NCBI GenBank assembly: GCA_013619105.1
Contig: JABXKU010000003.1
Location: forward strand, 1 to 64,000
Direction of reading: 5' to 3'
Length of the DNA: 64,000 nt
Source of the DNA: Desulfuromonadales bacterium
GTDB taxonomy: Bacteria > Desulfobacterota > Desulfuromonadia > Desulfuromonadales > Syntrophotaleaceae
Shown: positions 16,385-26,600 of the stretch, piece by piece
Layout: each line of letters starts with the position of its first letter
Numbering within the stretch: position 1 is the first letter of the stretch
Position numbers and translations under genes: made by a program
The notes under the pieces: model-generated
Told to the model about the DNA's origin: nothing
The model's database searches: none
Seen by the model: the letters and a program-made list of their open reading frames with translations, nothing else

Positions 16385-19300
16385 CAGACCGGCAGAAAAC
16401 CTAGCCATTTCACGTTCAGCGAGACGACCCCGAACTCCTCTTCGACCAGGCCCTTAATCAGATAGGGCCGAGGCTGGGCCAAAAGGCGGCAATAACGGTC
16501 GTAGATGGCGGGGAACAGGGTGGCGTCGAACAGAGCACTGTGGTCCTCGAAGGTGGCGAATTCCATGGGGCGCCCCTCGTGGGTGCGAATCGGTTTGCCG
16601 GTGACCCACCAACCAACCAGGGTGACATGGCGGCCAAGCCAGCGCCCCAGCGTGGCTGCCGGGATCGAACCGCTGCGGGCGATGGCGGTTCGGCAGCGGT
16701 CCAGGGGGTGGTGGGAGACGGGTAGGCCGAGGCTCTCCAGCTCCTGAGCCCGCAGGGCGCTGCGTTCACAGGGAGGTAACTCGGGAATGGCCGGCTTGGG
16801 TGGGGCAAACAGATCGAAGCTGGTTGCCTTAGCCAGGTGTCGTCGGTTGAGCAGCTGCCAAATCAGCTGTGGCCGTCGATGAGCCCCCTCCAGCAGATCA
16901 AAGCAGCCGGCTTTGATCAACAGCTTGATATCGCTTTCACCAAGCTGTGGCAGGCGTACCAGAAAGTCGGCAAGATCGGCAAAGGGGCCGTTGTGCTTTC
17001 GTTCTTGCAGCAGGTGGTCGATCGTCTGTCGGGTGAGGGTGGCTATCTGTTGCAGGCCGACGCGCAATTTTGGTCCGCGACCACGATAGGAGTAATCGCT
17101 GCAATTGATCTCGGGGGGCAGGATGGATAGCCCCAGACGCCGTGCCTCGGACAGGTAGCCTAGGGTGGAATAGTAGCCACCGCCGTTGCTGATCACTGCG
17201 GCCATGAACTCGGCCGGGTAATTGGCTTTGAGCCAGGCCGACTTGCAGCTGACCAAGGCATAGGATGCCGAGTGGGGCTTGCAGAAGGAATAACCGGCAA
17301 AGGACAGGATCTGCTCCCAGATCTTCTTTAGAACGGCTCTGTCGATGCCCTGCTGTTCTCCCCCGGCTATGAAGCGTTGCTGAAAGTCGGACAGCCGCTG
17401 TTCCTTGTCCTTTTTACTGACGATCTTGCGCAGCTGGTCACCTTCGTTGGCGGAGAAGCCGGCTAGGGCTATGGCGATTTGCGTGATCTGTTCCTGATAA
17501 ACAGCTAGACCGTAGGTTTCGCCGAGGATTGGCGTCAAGCCGGAGTGTTGATGACACCAGGGCTTGCCGCGCATACGGGCGACGAATTCGCGAATGAAGC
17601 GATTGGCCGCCGGACGGATAATCGACGAGGCCATGACCAAATGCTCAAACAGGGAATCTTCGGTGGGCAACGGTTGTTGGTGCCACATCTTTTGCAGGAG
17701 CTGGCGAGTGGCCGGTGACTCGATGTAAAAGCAGCCAACAGTATCACCAGCACAGAGCAGAGCGCGGGTCTTGTCGTCGGTCAAAGGCTGCCAGCTTGGG
17801 TAATCGATGGTAGTGCCGTGGTGTTGCTCAATGGCCGCTAGAGCGTCGCGGATAACCGCCAAGGAGCGGTTGCCAAGAATGTCAATTTTTACCAGTCCGG
17901 CGGCTTCCGCCTGGTCTTTTTCCCACTGTATGAGGGGCCGTCCGCCGGCTGACGTTTCCACCGGAACATAATAACGCATGTCGTCGGGTACCACTACCAG
18001 TCCGCCACAGTGCTGGGATAGATGGCGCAGCTGGCCGTCGAGGCGGCCAGCCAGTGCAACGATGGTACGCCAGTCTTCGTGCAGATCCTCACCGCGAAAC
18101 AGCGGATGCTGCTGCAGCGCCTGAACACCCTTGTCTGGCGACCAGCAACTGGCCAGCCGGTCGGTGACCGACTTGATCTCCGCCGCGGGCAGCCCAAAAA
18201 CCTTAGCGATCTCCCGCAAGGCAGAGCGGCTTTTGAATCCCACCTGATTGGCGACCATCGCGGCCCGCTCTCGGCCGTAACGGGTAAAAGCAAAATCCAG
18301 AATTTCGTTCCGCTCATCCCAGGGAAAGTCGATGTCGATATCGGGTGGGTCCTGTCGCCCCTCGTTGAGAAACCGCTCGAAGAACAGGTTGTAGCGCAAA
18401 GGGTCGACATGAGTGATCCCTAGGCAGTAGGCCACAAGAGAAGCGGCAGCGCTGCCCCGACCGCAGGTACGCGGCGAACGCCCAGCCAGTTCCTGCACTA
18501 CCAGAAAATAGTGGGCAAAACCTTTGTTGAGAATTAGATTCAGTTCTTTAGCGAGACGTTTTTCAATCCTGTCGTCGAGGGTTTCGTAGCGCCACAGGGC
18601 TCCTTTTCGAGCCCTTTTGGTCAATTCGAATGCGGCCTCTGTGTCGGCCAGGTTTTCGTAGCGGGGGAAAATAGTGGCGTCGAAATTCCAGTCGGTCTTG
18701 CACGCTTCGGCGATTCGGACGCTATTTTCCAGTGCTTCGGGGCAGTGGGGTAGCCGGTCGGCCAGGTCCTGAGCGGAACAGAGTAGGGCCGCCGGGCTGG
18801 CGCAATCAATGGCGGCCAGCCGGGACAAGGTCGTGTTTTGGGCAATGGCCCGCAATACGCGATGGAGCTGGTGATCATCCCTATGAAGCAAGAGTGCCCT
18901 AGTGGTGGCAACGGGTGGCAGCTTTAGTTGCCGGGCCAGTTGCCGAGACTGCTCCATGGCGTGACCGGGAGACAGCTCAACATACAGGCCGTTACGGTCC
19001 CCATGGCTCAAACGGGTAAGCAGGGCGCGGTCATCGCTTAGAATAAACAGCCCGGCCCGATGGCTGACCAGGGCAGCCGTTAGATCAAAGGTGGAATTCG
19101 TATGCAGGGCCGAGATTAATCGACAGAGGTTGATATAGCCGGTCTGATCCCGCACCAGCAGCAGGGCCCGCTGCCCGTTGCTGACGAGTTCGCTGCCGAC
19201 CAGGGGAATAAGTCCGTTGCGTTTTGCTGCGGCGAGAAAGTTGGGCAAGCCGTAGAGACCGTTGCGGTCGGTCAGGGCCAGTTGCTTCATTCCCAGGGAC

Positions 19301-19389
19301 CGAGCCGCGGCGCACAGCTCCTGCGGAGCGTGCAACCCCCAGTTGGGCGAAAAGGATGAGTGGACATGAAGGTGTACGAAGGAAGTCAT
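16384..19389 (-). CDS. dnaE2: Error-prone DNA polymerase III alpha subunit DnaE2 (ImuC)
   Basis: The 1001-residue protein is a C-family polymerase of the DnaE2/ImuC type, which extends past lesions during SOS mutagenesis. The N-terminal PHP domain starts MTSFVHLHVHSSFS. The polymerase acidic motif PPDIDIDFP is near residue 348, and a tandem helix-hairpin-helix and OB-fold region forms the C-terminus (about 800-1001). The short length and the absence of an extended tau-binding tail distinguish it from replicative DnaE. It is the last gene of lexA-imuB-dnaE2, starting 9 bases after imuB ends, so it is probably LexA-controlled. Confidence 0.94.
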   Translation of the reverse strand: MTSFVHLHVHSSFSPNWGLHAPQELCAAARSLGMKQLALTDRNGLYGLPNFLAAAKRNGLIPLVGSELVSNGQRALLLVRDQTGYINLCRLISALHTNSTFDLTAALVSHRAGLFILSDDRALLTRLSHGDRNGLYVELSPGHAMEQSRQLARQLKLPPVATTRALLLHRDDHQLHRVLRAIAQNTTLSRLAAIDCASPAALLCSAQDLADRLPHCPEALENSVRIAEACKTDWNFDATIFPRYENLADTEAAFELTKRARKGALWRYETLDDRIEKRLAKELNLILNKGFAHYFLVVQELAGRSPRTCGRGSAAASLVAYCLGITHVDPLRYNLFFERFLNEGRQDPPDIDIDFPWDERNEILDFAFTRYGRERAAMVANQVGFKSRSALREIAKVFGLPAAEIKSVTDRLASCWSPDKGVQALQQHPLFRGEDLHEDWRTIVALAGRLDGQLRHLSQHCGGLVVVPDDMRYYVPVETSAGGRPLIQWEKDQAEAAGLVKIDILGNRSLAVIRDALAAIEQHHGTTIDYPSWQPLTDDKTRALLCAGDTVGCFYIESPATRQLLQKMWHQQPLPTEDSLFEHLVMASSIIRPAANRFIREFVARMRGKPWCHQHSGLTPILGETYGLAVYQEQITQIAIALAGFSANEGDQLRKIVSKKDKEQRLSDFQQRFIAGGEQQGIDRAVLKKIWEQILSFAGYSFCKPHSASYALVSCKSAWLKANYPAEFMAAVISNGGGYYSTLGYLSEARRLGLSILPPEINCSDYSYRGRGPKLRVGLQQIATLTRQTIDHLLQERKHNGPFADLADFLVRLPQLGESDIKLLIKAGCFDLLEGAHRRPQLIWQLLNRRHLAKATSFDLFAPPKPAIPELPPCERSALRAQELESLGLPVSHHPLDRCRTAIARSGSIPAATLGRWLGRHVTLVGWWVTGKPIRTHEGRPMEFATFEDHSALFDATLFPAIYDRYCRLLAQPRPYLIKGLVEEEFGVVSLNVKWLGFLPV

Positions 19390-19398
19390 GGGTGTCTT

Positions 19399-20559
19399 TC
19401 AGATGTTGCGTCCCCAACCCACTGCCTGCCTGCCGAAGCGCTGGCGTAGTTCATCGAACGTGTCCTGCAGGGCGTCGTTGATCTGGCCTGTTTGTGGTGT
19501 GGAAAATAGCGACAGCTGCCTGCTGGGTACAACCAGTTGTTCACAATTCAGCCGCAGATGGCGCAAGCGAATCCGGCGCTGCCAGGCTCGCTGTAGCAGA
19601 TTGTCGGCAGCGTTCATAATGTCCAAATCGAGATGGCAGGGTGTGGTTAAAGTTATACGCTTTTCAATACTGTATCCATCTGCATAGCCCAGGGTCAGGC
19701 GCAGATGTCTAGTGTCGCGGCCCAGGCGACGCAGACGTAGTCCGCACCGTTCGGTCAGGCGACCCAGGGCTGCTCGGATCGCAGTCTCTTCGTTGCTTGC
19801 TTTTTCGAGCAGTGTTTCTTCACTGATATTTGTTGAGCGTTGTGTTGGTTGGACGGGGTCGGGGTCGATGCCGCGAGAGCGTTGTTGCAACAGGGCGGAG
19901 AAAGGGCCGCATATAGGTTCTAGTTGTGCTACGGACAGGGCCGCAATTTGTTCCACTCGGCGTAGATTGAGGTCTTGTAGCAGCCGCTTGTTTCGTAGCC
20001 TGCCGATCCCCGGCAGGCAAGAAACAGACAAAGGAGCAATGAAGTTTCGCTCATTGCCACGTAATACATCGCAGATACCCGGGCGGCCAAGGGAAGCACC
20101 GGCCATGCGGGCAACCAGTTTGTTGCCGGCCACACCGAAGATTGCCGGAAGCTGCAATCTATCGGCGACCTGTTGCTCCAGACGCGCGGCTACATCAAGT
20201 GGAGAACCGAGTAGTCGGCTACCACCGGTCAGATCTAGAAACATCCGCCCCTCGCCGTTTGGCTCCCACAGGGGGCTGCAGTGACTGGCCAGTTTTCGTA
20301 AACCCCTGACCGCCTTGCAGACCAACTCCGGCCGGGGCGTCAGTAACTGCAGGGAAGGGCAGCACTTGCGGGCCAAGTGAACGTTCATGCCGGTGGTAAC
20401 GCCGTCCTGGCGGGCCTCAATTGAAACACAGTGCAACAGGCTTCCCTGACTCTGACCAGCGGCCACAGCCAGAGGCCGATGGCGCAACGAGGGATCGACG
20501 GCTCGTGCCAGAGAAACGTCAAAGTCAGGCACAGCCAGGTGAAGAATATCCCGTGTCAT
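19399..20559 (-). CDS. imuB: ImuB-like catalytically degenerate Y-family polymerase homologue
   Basis: The 386-residue protein aligns with Y-family polymerases, but the metal-binding acids are missing. The motif I region reads ILHLAVPDF where DinB has H-x-D-x-D. The motif III region reads [10 protein letters not shown] where DinB has S-x-DE. This matches ImuB, the non-catalytic Y-family member that bridges DnaE2 to the beta clamp. A clamp-binding pentapeptide QLSLF is near residue 346, followed by the conserved C-terminal RFG-x-A-x-x-W/RG segment. It is shorter than many ImuB proteins. Its ATG lies 1 base after the lexA stop. I see no imuA. Confidence 0.88.
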   Translation of the reverse strand: MTRDILHLAVPDFDVSLARAVDPSLRHRPLAVAAGQSQGSLLHCVSIEARQDGVTTGMNVHLARKCCPSLQLLTPRPELVCKAVRGLRKLASHCSPLWEPNGEGRMFLDLTGGSRLLGSPLDVAARLEQQVADRLQLPAIFGVAGNKLVARMAGASLGRPGICDVLRGNERNFIAPLSVSCLPGIGRLRNKRLLQDLNLRRVEQIAALSVAQLEPICGPFSALLQQRSRGIDPDPVQPTQRSTNISEETLLEKASNEETAIRAALGRLTERCGLRLRRLGRDTRHLRLTLGYADGYSIEKRITLTTPCHLDLDIMNAADNLLQRAWQRRIRLRHLRLNCEQLVVPSRQLSLFSTPQTGQINDALQDTFDELRQRFGRQAVGWGRNI

Positions 20560-20560
20560 G

Positions 20561-21163
20561 TCAGCGGTAGTGACGGATCACTCCGACGACCACTCCTTCG
20601 ATACCAAAGGGGGTTTCAGCGTCGACGGTGATGGGTTGCATGGTAGGGTTGGCCGGATGCAGCTCAATGATCTGGCCGTGGCGATACAGGCGTTTGACGG
20701 TTGCTTCGTTATCGAGCAGGGCAACCACAGTCTGTCCATTTTCGGCTGTTGCCTGCTTACGTACCACCACGTAGTCGCCGTCAAGAATGCCGTCATCAAC
20801 CATGGAGTCGCCAGCAACATGCAGTACAAAGTGTTCTCCGGCACCGATCATCGCTGGGGGGACATCGATGGTGTCAGATGTTTCGATGGCTTCGATCGGT
20901 TTACCAGCTGCAACGGTGCCTGCTAGCGGCAGTTGCATGCCCTGTTCGCTAGCGGCCGTCAACCGCAGGCTGCGCCGGCCGTTCCAGTCTCGGCTCAGTA
21001 AACCCTCGCGCTCCAGGCGGACTAGGTAGTTCTGCACAGTGCCAAGGGAACGGAAACCAAAGGCCTTGGCAATTTCTTGCTGGGAAGGGGCGAAACCCTG
21101 ACTTTCAATGTGCTGGGCAATGAAGTCAAACACCTGTTTCTGTTTTGGGGTAATTGGACTCAT
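20561..21163 (-). CDS. lexA: LexA-type SOS repressor
   Basis: The 200-residue protein has an N-terminal winged HTH ([18 protein letters not shown], 27-44) and a C-terminal S24 self-cleavage domain. The scissile Ala81-Gly82, the nucleophile Ser120 (GDSM) and the general base Lys157 (ATVK) are all present, so RecA-stimulated autocleavage should work. It heads the lexA-imuB-dnaE2 cassette, so it is probably the local autoregulated SOS repressor. Its promoter has a 9-bp direct repeat in the spacer. Whether this is the only LexA in the genome cannot be told here. Confidence 0.95.
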   Translation of the reverse strand: MSPITPKQKQVFDFIAQHIESQGFAPSQQEIAKAFGFRSLGTVQNYLVRLEREGLLSRDWNGRRSLRLTAASEQGMQLPLAGTVAAGKPIEAIETSDTIDVPPAMIGAGEHFVLHVAGDSMVDDGILDGDYVVVRKQATAENGQTVVALLDNEATVKRLYRHGQIIELHPANPTMQPITVDAETPFGIEGVVVGVIRHYR

Positions 21164-21190
21164 TCATAACTCCTCTGTGTTGGCTCTCAA

Positions 21191-21219
21191 AGCATATGCG
21201 TAAGTTTTGCGTAAGTCAA
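21191..21219 (-). promoter_or_regulatory. lexA promoter with direct-repeat operator candidate
   Basis: On the minus strand TTGACT (21214-21219) and TATGCT (21191-21196) are spaced by exactly 17 bases. The 9-bp repeat ACTTACGCA occurs twice (21208-21216 and 21197-21205) with an 11-bp period, overlapping the -35 and filling the spacer. Its position fits an autoregulatory LexA site. Confidence 0.7.
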
Positions 21220-21297
21220 GAAGGAAGGGACAGAAGCCCGACCGTTTATGCTAATCTGGGTGAAATGAAGATTGTGAGTAGCAGGAAGGAGTTTGTT

Positions 21298-21633
21298 GTG
21301 ACCGCCAAGCAAGTCAATAGACCTCCGGTGCCAGCCGAACAGGTAGCCACTTTGCGTCAGCAGATCGTCGTGTTGCTACAGCAACGGTCGGTTACCGCCA
21401 AAGATCTGTCGATGGCAATTGGTTTGCCTGAAAAACAGGTCTATCATCATTTAGAGCACATTCGACGTAGTTTTCAGCAACAGCGGAAGACGCTTCGTAT
21501 TGATCCGTCTGTTTGTAAGAGGTGCGGGTTTATCTTTGAAAAGCGCCAACGTTTTCAAAAGCCTGGCAAGTGCCCAGTCTGCCGCGGACAGGCGATTGAA
21601 GAGCCCCGTTTCTCTTTGCCGGAAAGAGTTTGA
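21298..21633 (+). CDS. Small HTH/zinc-ribbon predicted transcriptional regulator
   Basis: The protein has about 111 residues from the GTG at 21298, chosen because AGGAAGGAG lies 6 bases upstream. An ATG at 21265 in the same frame is the alternative. The N-terminal part looks like a winged helix (SVTAKDLSMAIGLPEKQVYHHL). The C-terminal part is a zinc ribbon with C-x2-C and C-x2-C (CKRCGF and CPVCRG). Such proteins are annotated as predicted regulators with HTH and Zn-ribbon domains. It is divergent from lexA, so the two share an upstream region; a link to SOS control is inferred only. Confidence 0.8.
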   Translation: MTAKQVNRPPVPAEQVATLRQQIVVLLQQRSVTAKDLSMAIGLPEKQVYHHLEHIRRSFQQQRKTLRIDPSVCKRCGFIFEKRQRFQKPGKCPVCRGQAIEEPRFSLPERV

Positions 21634-21797
21634 AAACCACTTCTGCAAGCCATTGTTCTCTTTCGGGCTTGACATAAAACCTTGTTATACCGTAAGGATA
21701 TGGTTCGATTTAGATTGATTAAAGTATTATTAGTGCCTTGATGGCATAGCAAAATTTTATTTGGCAGGTTTTTTTATAAGGAAGAGGACTCTTTTCA

Positions 21798-22247
21798 ATG
21801 GATTACAAAGGGATCATTGATCAGGCGGTGGGGGAAATCTTTTCTACCATGCTTTTCCTGGAGGTAACGGCGCTTGAGGGCGTACCGCTTTCCAGGCCGG
21901 ATCAGCGTATGTTATCTGGTATGCTCGGTTTTGCCGGCGACCTGCGAGGGACGGTGATTATTCATCTGCCCGAGGAAGTCGCCATCGCCATCACCAATGC
22001 GTTTTTGGAGCTCGACCTCGACGAAGTCAACGATGAAGTAAAGGATGCCATCGGTGAGTTGGCCAATATGGTTGCGGGTGGCATCAAATATCTATTGCCC
22101 GAGCAGGAGCAGGACGTGCAATTGTCGATTCCGTCGGTGATCTCCGGGCGAGGCTATACCTGTGAGGCGACCGGTAAAACCCAGCGCTTCGCGGTCGAGT
22201 TTGAAACCGCTGGTGGGTGCTTTATAACTGAACTGCTCATTAAGTAG
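21798..22247 (+). CDS. cheX: CheX-like chemotaxis phosphatase
   Basis: The 149-residue protein resembles CheX, a phosphatase that removes phosphate from CheY-like receiver domains. The catalytic E-x2-N signature is seen in IGELANMVAGGIK near residue 90-100, and the surrounding alpha/beta pattern fits the CheC/CheX/FliY fold. Only one catalytic helix is present, as in CheX. No chemotaxis genes adjoin it, so it may serve a distant pathway. It stands alone, with a good ribosome-binding site (aaggaagagg) and its own terminator. Confidence 0.87.
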   Translation: MDYKGIIDQAVGEIFSTMLFLEVTALEGVPLSRPDQRMLSGMLGFAGDLRGTVIIHLPEEVAIAITNAFLELDLDEVNDEVKDAIGELANMVAGGIKYLLPEQEQDVQLSIPSVISGRGYTCEATGKTQRFAVEFETAGGCFITELLIK

Positions 22248-22270
22248 GTCGAGATCAATAGAGAATCAAA

Positions 22271-22306
22271 GAAGGCCCCACGCCATGAGGTGTGGGGCCT
22301 TCTTTG
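22271..22306 (+). terminator. Rho-independent terminator after cheX
   Basis: An 11-bp perfect stem (22271-22281 with 22292-22302) is followed by tttgttt. Confidence 0.9.
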
Positions 22307-22442
22307 TTTCGGAGCCGGAAACTTTTTTGCAACAAAATTAAAGGCAGAGGTGTGAAAAGGCCAAGCTCGCGGTCTGGACAAGGAGAGCATGAATAGAGCG
22401 TTGGCCGATCGGGTTCCTATCTTAGGATAAGGACCTAGTGAG

Positions 22443-23141
22443 TTATTTCAGCTCGCCTTTGATGCCAATGGTGACGGTTTCAAAGGGGATATCCTTGCCG
22501 CTGGCGGCCAGTGCCTGTTGGGCGAGATTGACCAGTCCTGTGCAGCAGGGAACTTCCATGCGCACTACCGTCAAACTCTGTATGTTGTTTTGACTCAGTA
22601 TAGCGGTCAATTTTTCCCCATAGGCTTCGACATCATCCAGTTTGGGACAGCCGATCAACAGGGTCTTGCCGACTAGGAATTTCTGGTGAAAATCGGGGTA
22701 GGCAAAGGGCACACAATCGGCAGCTAGTAGCAGGTCGGCTTCGGCCAGAAAAGGCGCGCTTGGCGGCACCAGCTTGAGCTGCACCGGCCAGTTGCCCAAT
22801 TGGGAAGGGCCGATTTCTGTTTTAGTCGTCAGCGATTTTTTTGGTGGAGACAATTTTAGCGCTTGTGCCGAGGGACAGCCACCGCTGCGAACCGGAACCT
22901 TGACCGCTGGCTGAGAGGCGGCAACCGCCTGCTCGTCGAACTCCTTTGCATCGCGCTGTTCGATGGTGATGGCGTCCTGCGGACAATCGCCGAGACAAGC
23001 GCCGAGGCCGTCGCAGAGGTTGTCGGCTATCAACTTAGCTTTGCCGTTGATAATCTGAATGGCTCCTTCGGCACAGGAAGGAACACAGAGACCGCAGCCG
23101 TTGCATTTTTCTTCATCAATTTTGACAATATTACGTTTCAT
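22443..23141 (-). CDS. 4Fe-4S ferredoxin-type protein with C-terminal Cys-containing domain
   Basis: The 232-residue protein begins with a dicluster ferredoxin domain. The first motif is CNGCGLCVPSC; the second is the unusual CDGLGACLGDCP (C-x5-C-x3-C). Both are followed by the usual (A/Q)-(E/D)-(G/A)-A-I. A linker then leads to a C-terminal domain of about 130 residues with Cys at ADCVPF, GCPKL and PCCTGL. This architecture is common in strict anaerobes. It probably moves electrons in the cytoplasm; the partner is unknown. A FNR-like palindrome 74 bases upstream of the ATG resembles the one before hydE. A relation to the nitrosative-stress ferredoxins found near hcp in other anaerobes is possible, not shown. 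Confidence 0.83.
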   Translation of the reverse strand: MKRNIVKIDEEKCNGCGLCVPSCAEGAIQIINGKAKLIADNLCDGLGACLGDCPQDAITIEQRDAKEFDEQAVAASQPAVKVPVRSGGCPSAQALKLSPPKKSLTTKTEIGPSQLGNWPVQLKLVPPSAPFLAEADLLLAADCVPFAYPDFHQKFLVGKTLLIGCPKLDDVEAYGEKLTAILSQNNIQSLTVVRMEVPCCTGLVNLAQQALAASGKDIPFETVTIGIKGELK

Positions 23142-23675
23142 TATAAGCCCCCATGAAATGGTTGGTGTTTTTATTTTTGTTGAATTGATATTGACACCGT
23201 TACCTATTGCTGGACTTGATGACGGTCAATAAAATGTAGCTTTTTTCTCAGCGTAGCAGCCGGCTGAATTTTTATTTTTACAATATTCTTCTTATCGCTC
23301 TCTAGTAAATCAAGCTTTGCCCTTTATTCCACCACCTGATAGTGAGGAAATGAGTAATTAGCTTTCCGTTTGAATGAAAAAGATGAAGCATGTGTAGCTA
23401 CGTCGCTCCCTTTCTTGATCCAGCTAAATCAATGGGCTTTTAGCCAATATTCATTTTTATAACGACCTTTTTTCTTTGCCATAATGAAGCCATTAAATTA
23501 AAGTTACTGTGTTCATGCGGGGTAGGTAATCCTAAGGAAAAGATGGTTTGCCGTTTTAAAATGCCTTGAAATTTTTTCTCGGAAGTAAATAGTTCGCAAT
23601 TCATGGTTTAAGCATGAAATTTAAACTGCCAGGTAGTTTCAACCTCGCTTAACTTTCTCTTCATGACCCCTTTGG
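23142..23675. other. AT-rich divergent intergenic region
   Basis: About 530 bases between the minus-strand ferredoxin gene and the plus-strand sensor gene. It contains the FNR-like box listed separately. I see no convincing small gene, riboswitch fold or terminator in the rest. Confidence 0.6.
23215..23228 (-). promoter_or_regulatory. FNR/CRP-type box upstream of the ferredoxin gene
   Basis: Minus-strand TTGACCGTCATCAA matches TTGAT-N4-ATCAA at nine of ten defined positions and shares TTGACC-N3-ATCAA with the hydE box. A weak -10 (CAATAT) lies about 22 bases downstream on the minus strand. Confidence 0.5.
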
Positions 23676-26600
23676 ATGGATAGAATGAATATGTTTTGGC
23701 GAATTTTATCTCTGGTTTTTTTTCTACTTACCTTGCCGGGCCCCCTTCTGGCTAGCCAGACGCAGCTTCGGGTCGGTGTTTTTTCGTTTGAGCCAATAAA
23801 CTATCAGGACGAAAATAACCAGGCAAAAGGTCTGAACCCAGCCCTTTTGAACAAGATAGCCGAAGAACGAGGTTGGCAACTGACCTATGTTGAAGGAAGT
23901 TGGGCTGAAGGCTTAGCGCGCTTGCAGAGTGGTGAAGTAGATCTGGTCATGTCGGCTGCTTATTCTCAGCAACGAGCGCAGGTGATGGATTACACCGTTC
24001 AGCCTACGGTGGAGCTATGGGGACAAGTATTTATCAAGACCGGATCTACCAGTATCAATATCTCCGATTTGTCAGGTCAGCCTGTGGGAGTCATGCACCG
24101 CGATATCAGCGGTCAGAACTTTATCAACACGTCCAAAAGCCTGGGTGTTGTTCCCAGGATCCGCGAATTCCCAAGTTTTTCCGATGTGTTTGAGGCGGTT
24201 AAAAATGGTGAGGTGGTTGCAGGTGTCGCCCCGCAACATTATGGCTTGCGCCACGCCAATCAACACGATTTAGTCCCCAGTTCTATTCAGTTTTCACCTT
24301 TTTCTATCCATTTTGTCAGTAAAAAAGGCCATCACCCCGATATCCTCAGGCAGATTGACCAGACCCTGTTCCGTTGGAAAAATGACCAAGGTTCTTTTTA
24401 TTATCAGCAATTGACGTATTGGTTGAACTACAAGGAAAAGCAGGAGGTCTTTCCACTTTATTTGAAATTTATTTTATTGTCGGTGGTGGGCGTCACTGTA
24501 CTGCTTTTTTTCAATCGCTTACTATTGAAATCACAAGTGAAAAAGCGTACGGCTGAACTGCTTCATAGTGAAAAACGCCTATCCGCTACATTAAGTTCTA
24601 TAGGTGATGGCGTAATCAGCACCGACAAAACCGGACGAGTTGTCAGCCTTAATGGGGTAGCTGAAGACTTGACCGGGTGGTCCAGCAGCGAAGCGATGGG
24701 GCTCCCTATTACAGAAATATTCTCTATCATCAACAGCCAAACTCGAACCGTGGTTGAAAATCCGGTGGATCACTGCCTGCAATACAACCGAAGCATAGAT
24801 CTTGCCAATCACACTCTACTTATCCGCAGGGACGGCACTGAATACCATATCGCCGACAGTTGTGCGCCCATTCATGATGTGAACGGAGCGGTCATCGGAG
24901 CGGTCCTTGTGTTTCGCAATGTCACCAAAGAATATCTCCGCCGCCAGCAACTTCGCACTGAAAGGGAGCGCTTGGCAAGTGTCCTGTGGGGGACGGGTGT
25001 GGGCACCTGGGAATGGAATATTCAAACAGGAGAAACCTGCGTTAACGAGCGCTGGGCCGAGATGCTTGGATATTCGCAGAAGAAAATCTCCCCTGTCAGC
25101 ATCAAGATCTTGGAACAATTTGTACACCCCGATGGACTTCAGCGAAGAGAGAAGGCCTTGGAGTGGCATTTCCGCGGCCAAAGTGATTACTATGAATGTG
25201 AATTTCGTATGCGCCACCAGGCTGGCCATTGGGTTTGGGTGCTGGATCGCGGTAAGGTAATGTCTTGGACCGAAAGCGGCCAACCGCTGCAAATGGTTGG
25301 TACCCATTTGGACATTACGGATCGCAAGCATGCGGAAGAGACCCGGCGTTTAAGTGATGAACGCCTGCAGAGTGTGTTTCGGGTGGCGCCAACAGGGATT
25401 GGCGTGGTGTGCAATAGGGTTTTTTCCGAGGTTAACCAACGTCTTTGCGAGATCACGGGCTACACCACCGAAGAACTCATCGGCAAGAGTTCAAGAATGT
25501 TGTACTTGTCTGAAGAAGATTACGCGTTGGTCGGCAAGACAAAGTATGCCCAGATAAAGGCGGCGGGTACTGGAGCTGTAGAGACCCGCTGGCAACGCAA
25601 AGACGGCAGCATCAGGGATATCTGGTTGGCTTCATCTCCCTTGGATTCATCAGATCTTTCTCTCGGAGTCACTTTTACTGCCCTAGATATCACCTTGCGC
25701 AGAAAGGCTGAGGAAGCTTTAACTGAAAGCGAGGCCCGCTATCGCAGCCTTTTTGAGAATAATCATGCGGTCATGCTGATACTCGATCCGGGAACCGGAG
25801 AAATCGTTGATGCTAATCCGGCTGCGGTCTCCTGGTATGGCTGGAGCCGGGACGAACTTCGCCAAAAAAATATCTGCGACATCAATAAAACCCTCAGCCC
25901 CAAGGACCTGTTGGTGAAGATGGGGCAGACGGCCCGCCAGCCAGCTGGATCTTTTATGTTCCAACATCAAAGGGCAGATGGATTGTTGCGAGACGTAGAG
26001 GTTTTCAGTGGTCCGGTACAGGTGGCTGGCCGGTCGCTGCTCTACTCCATCATTCATGACATAACGGAAAAAAAGCGGACCGAAAGAGCTCTTGAAAAAC
26101 GATTGCTGGCACTGACGCGTCCTCTGGATGATGCTACGAGCATGACCTTCGAAGACTTATTCAATCTGCAGGACATCCAGCGCCTGCAGGACGATTTTGC
26201 TCATGCCACCGGCGTTGCAGCACTGATGGTCAGCCCGGATGGCACCCCCCTCACAACGCCAAGCAATTTTCGCCGCCTTTGCCAAGACATCGTACGTAAA
26301 ACAGAAATGGGCCAAGCGAATTGCTGTCGGTCCGATGCTTCAATCGCTCAGGCCGCTAGTCAGGGGCCAACAATTCAGCGCTGCCAAAGTGCGGGGCTCT
26401 GGGATGCCGGGGCGGCAATCCTTGTCGACGGTCGGCACATCGCCAATTGGTTGGTCGGACAGGTGCGCGACGCCACCCAGACCGAGGACCAGATGCGTGC
26501 CTATGCCCGTTTAATCGGAACCGATGAAGGGGCTATGGTTGAGGCTTTTCTAGAGATACCTGTCATGTCGGGCGAGCAGTTCGCACAGGTGGCCCAGGCA

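Noticed and set aside
21669..21700. TTGACA-based promoter for cheX
   Set aside because: TTGACA is present but no acceptable -10 lies 16-18 bases downstream.
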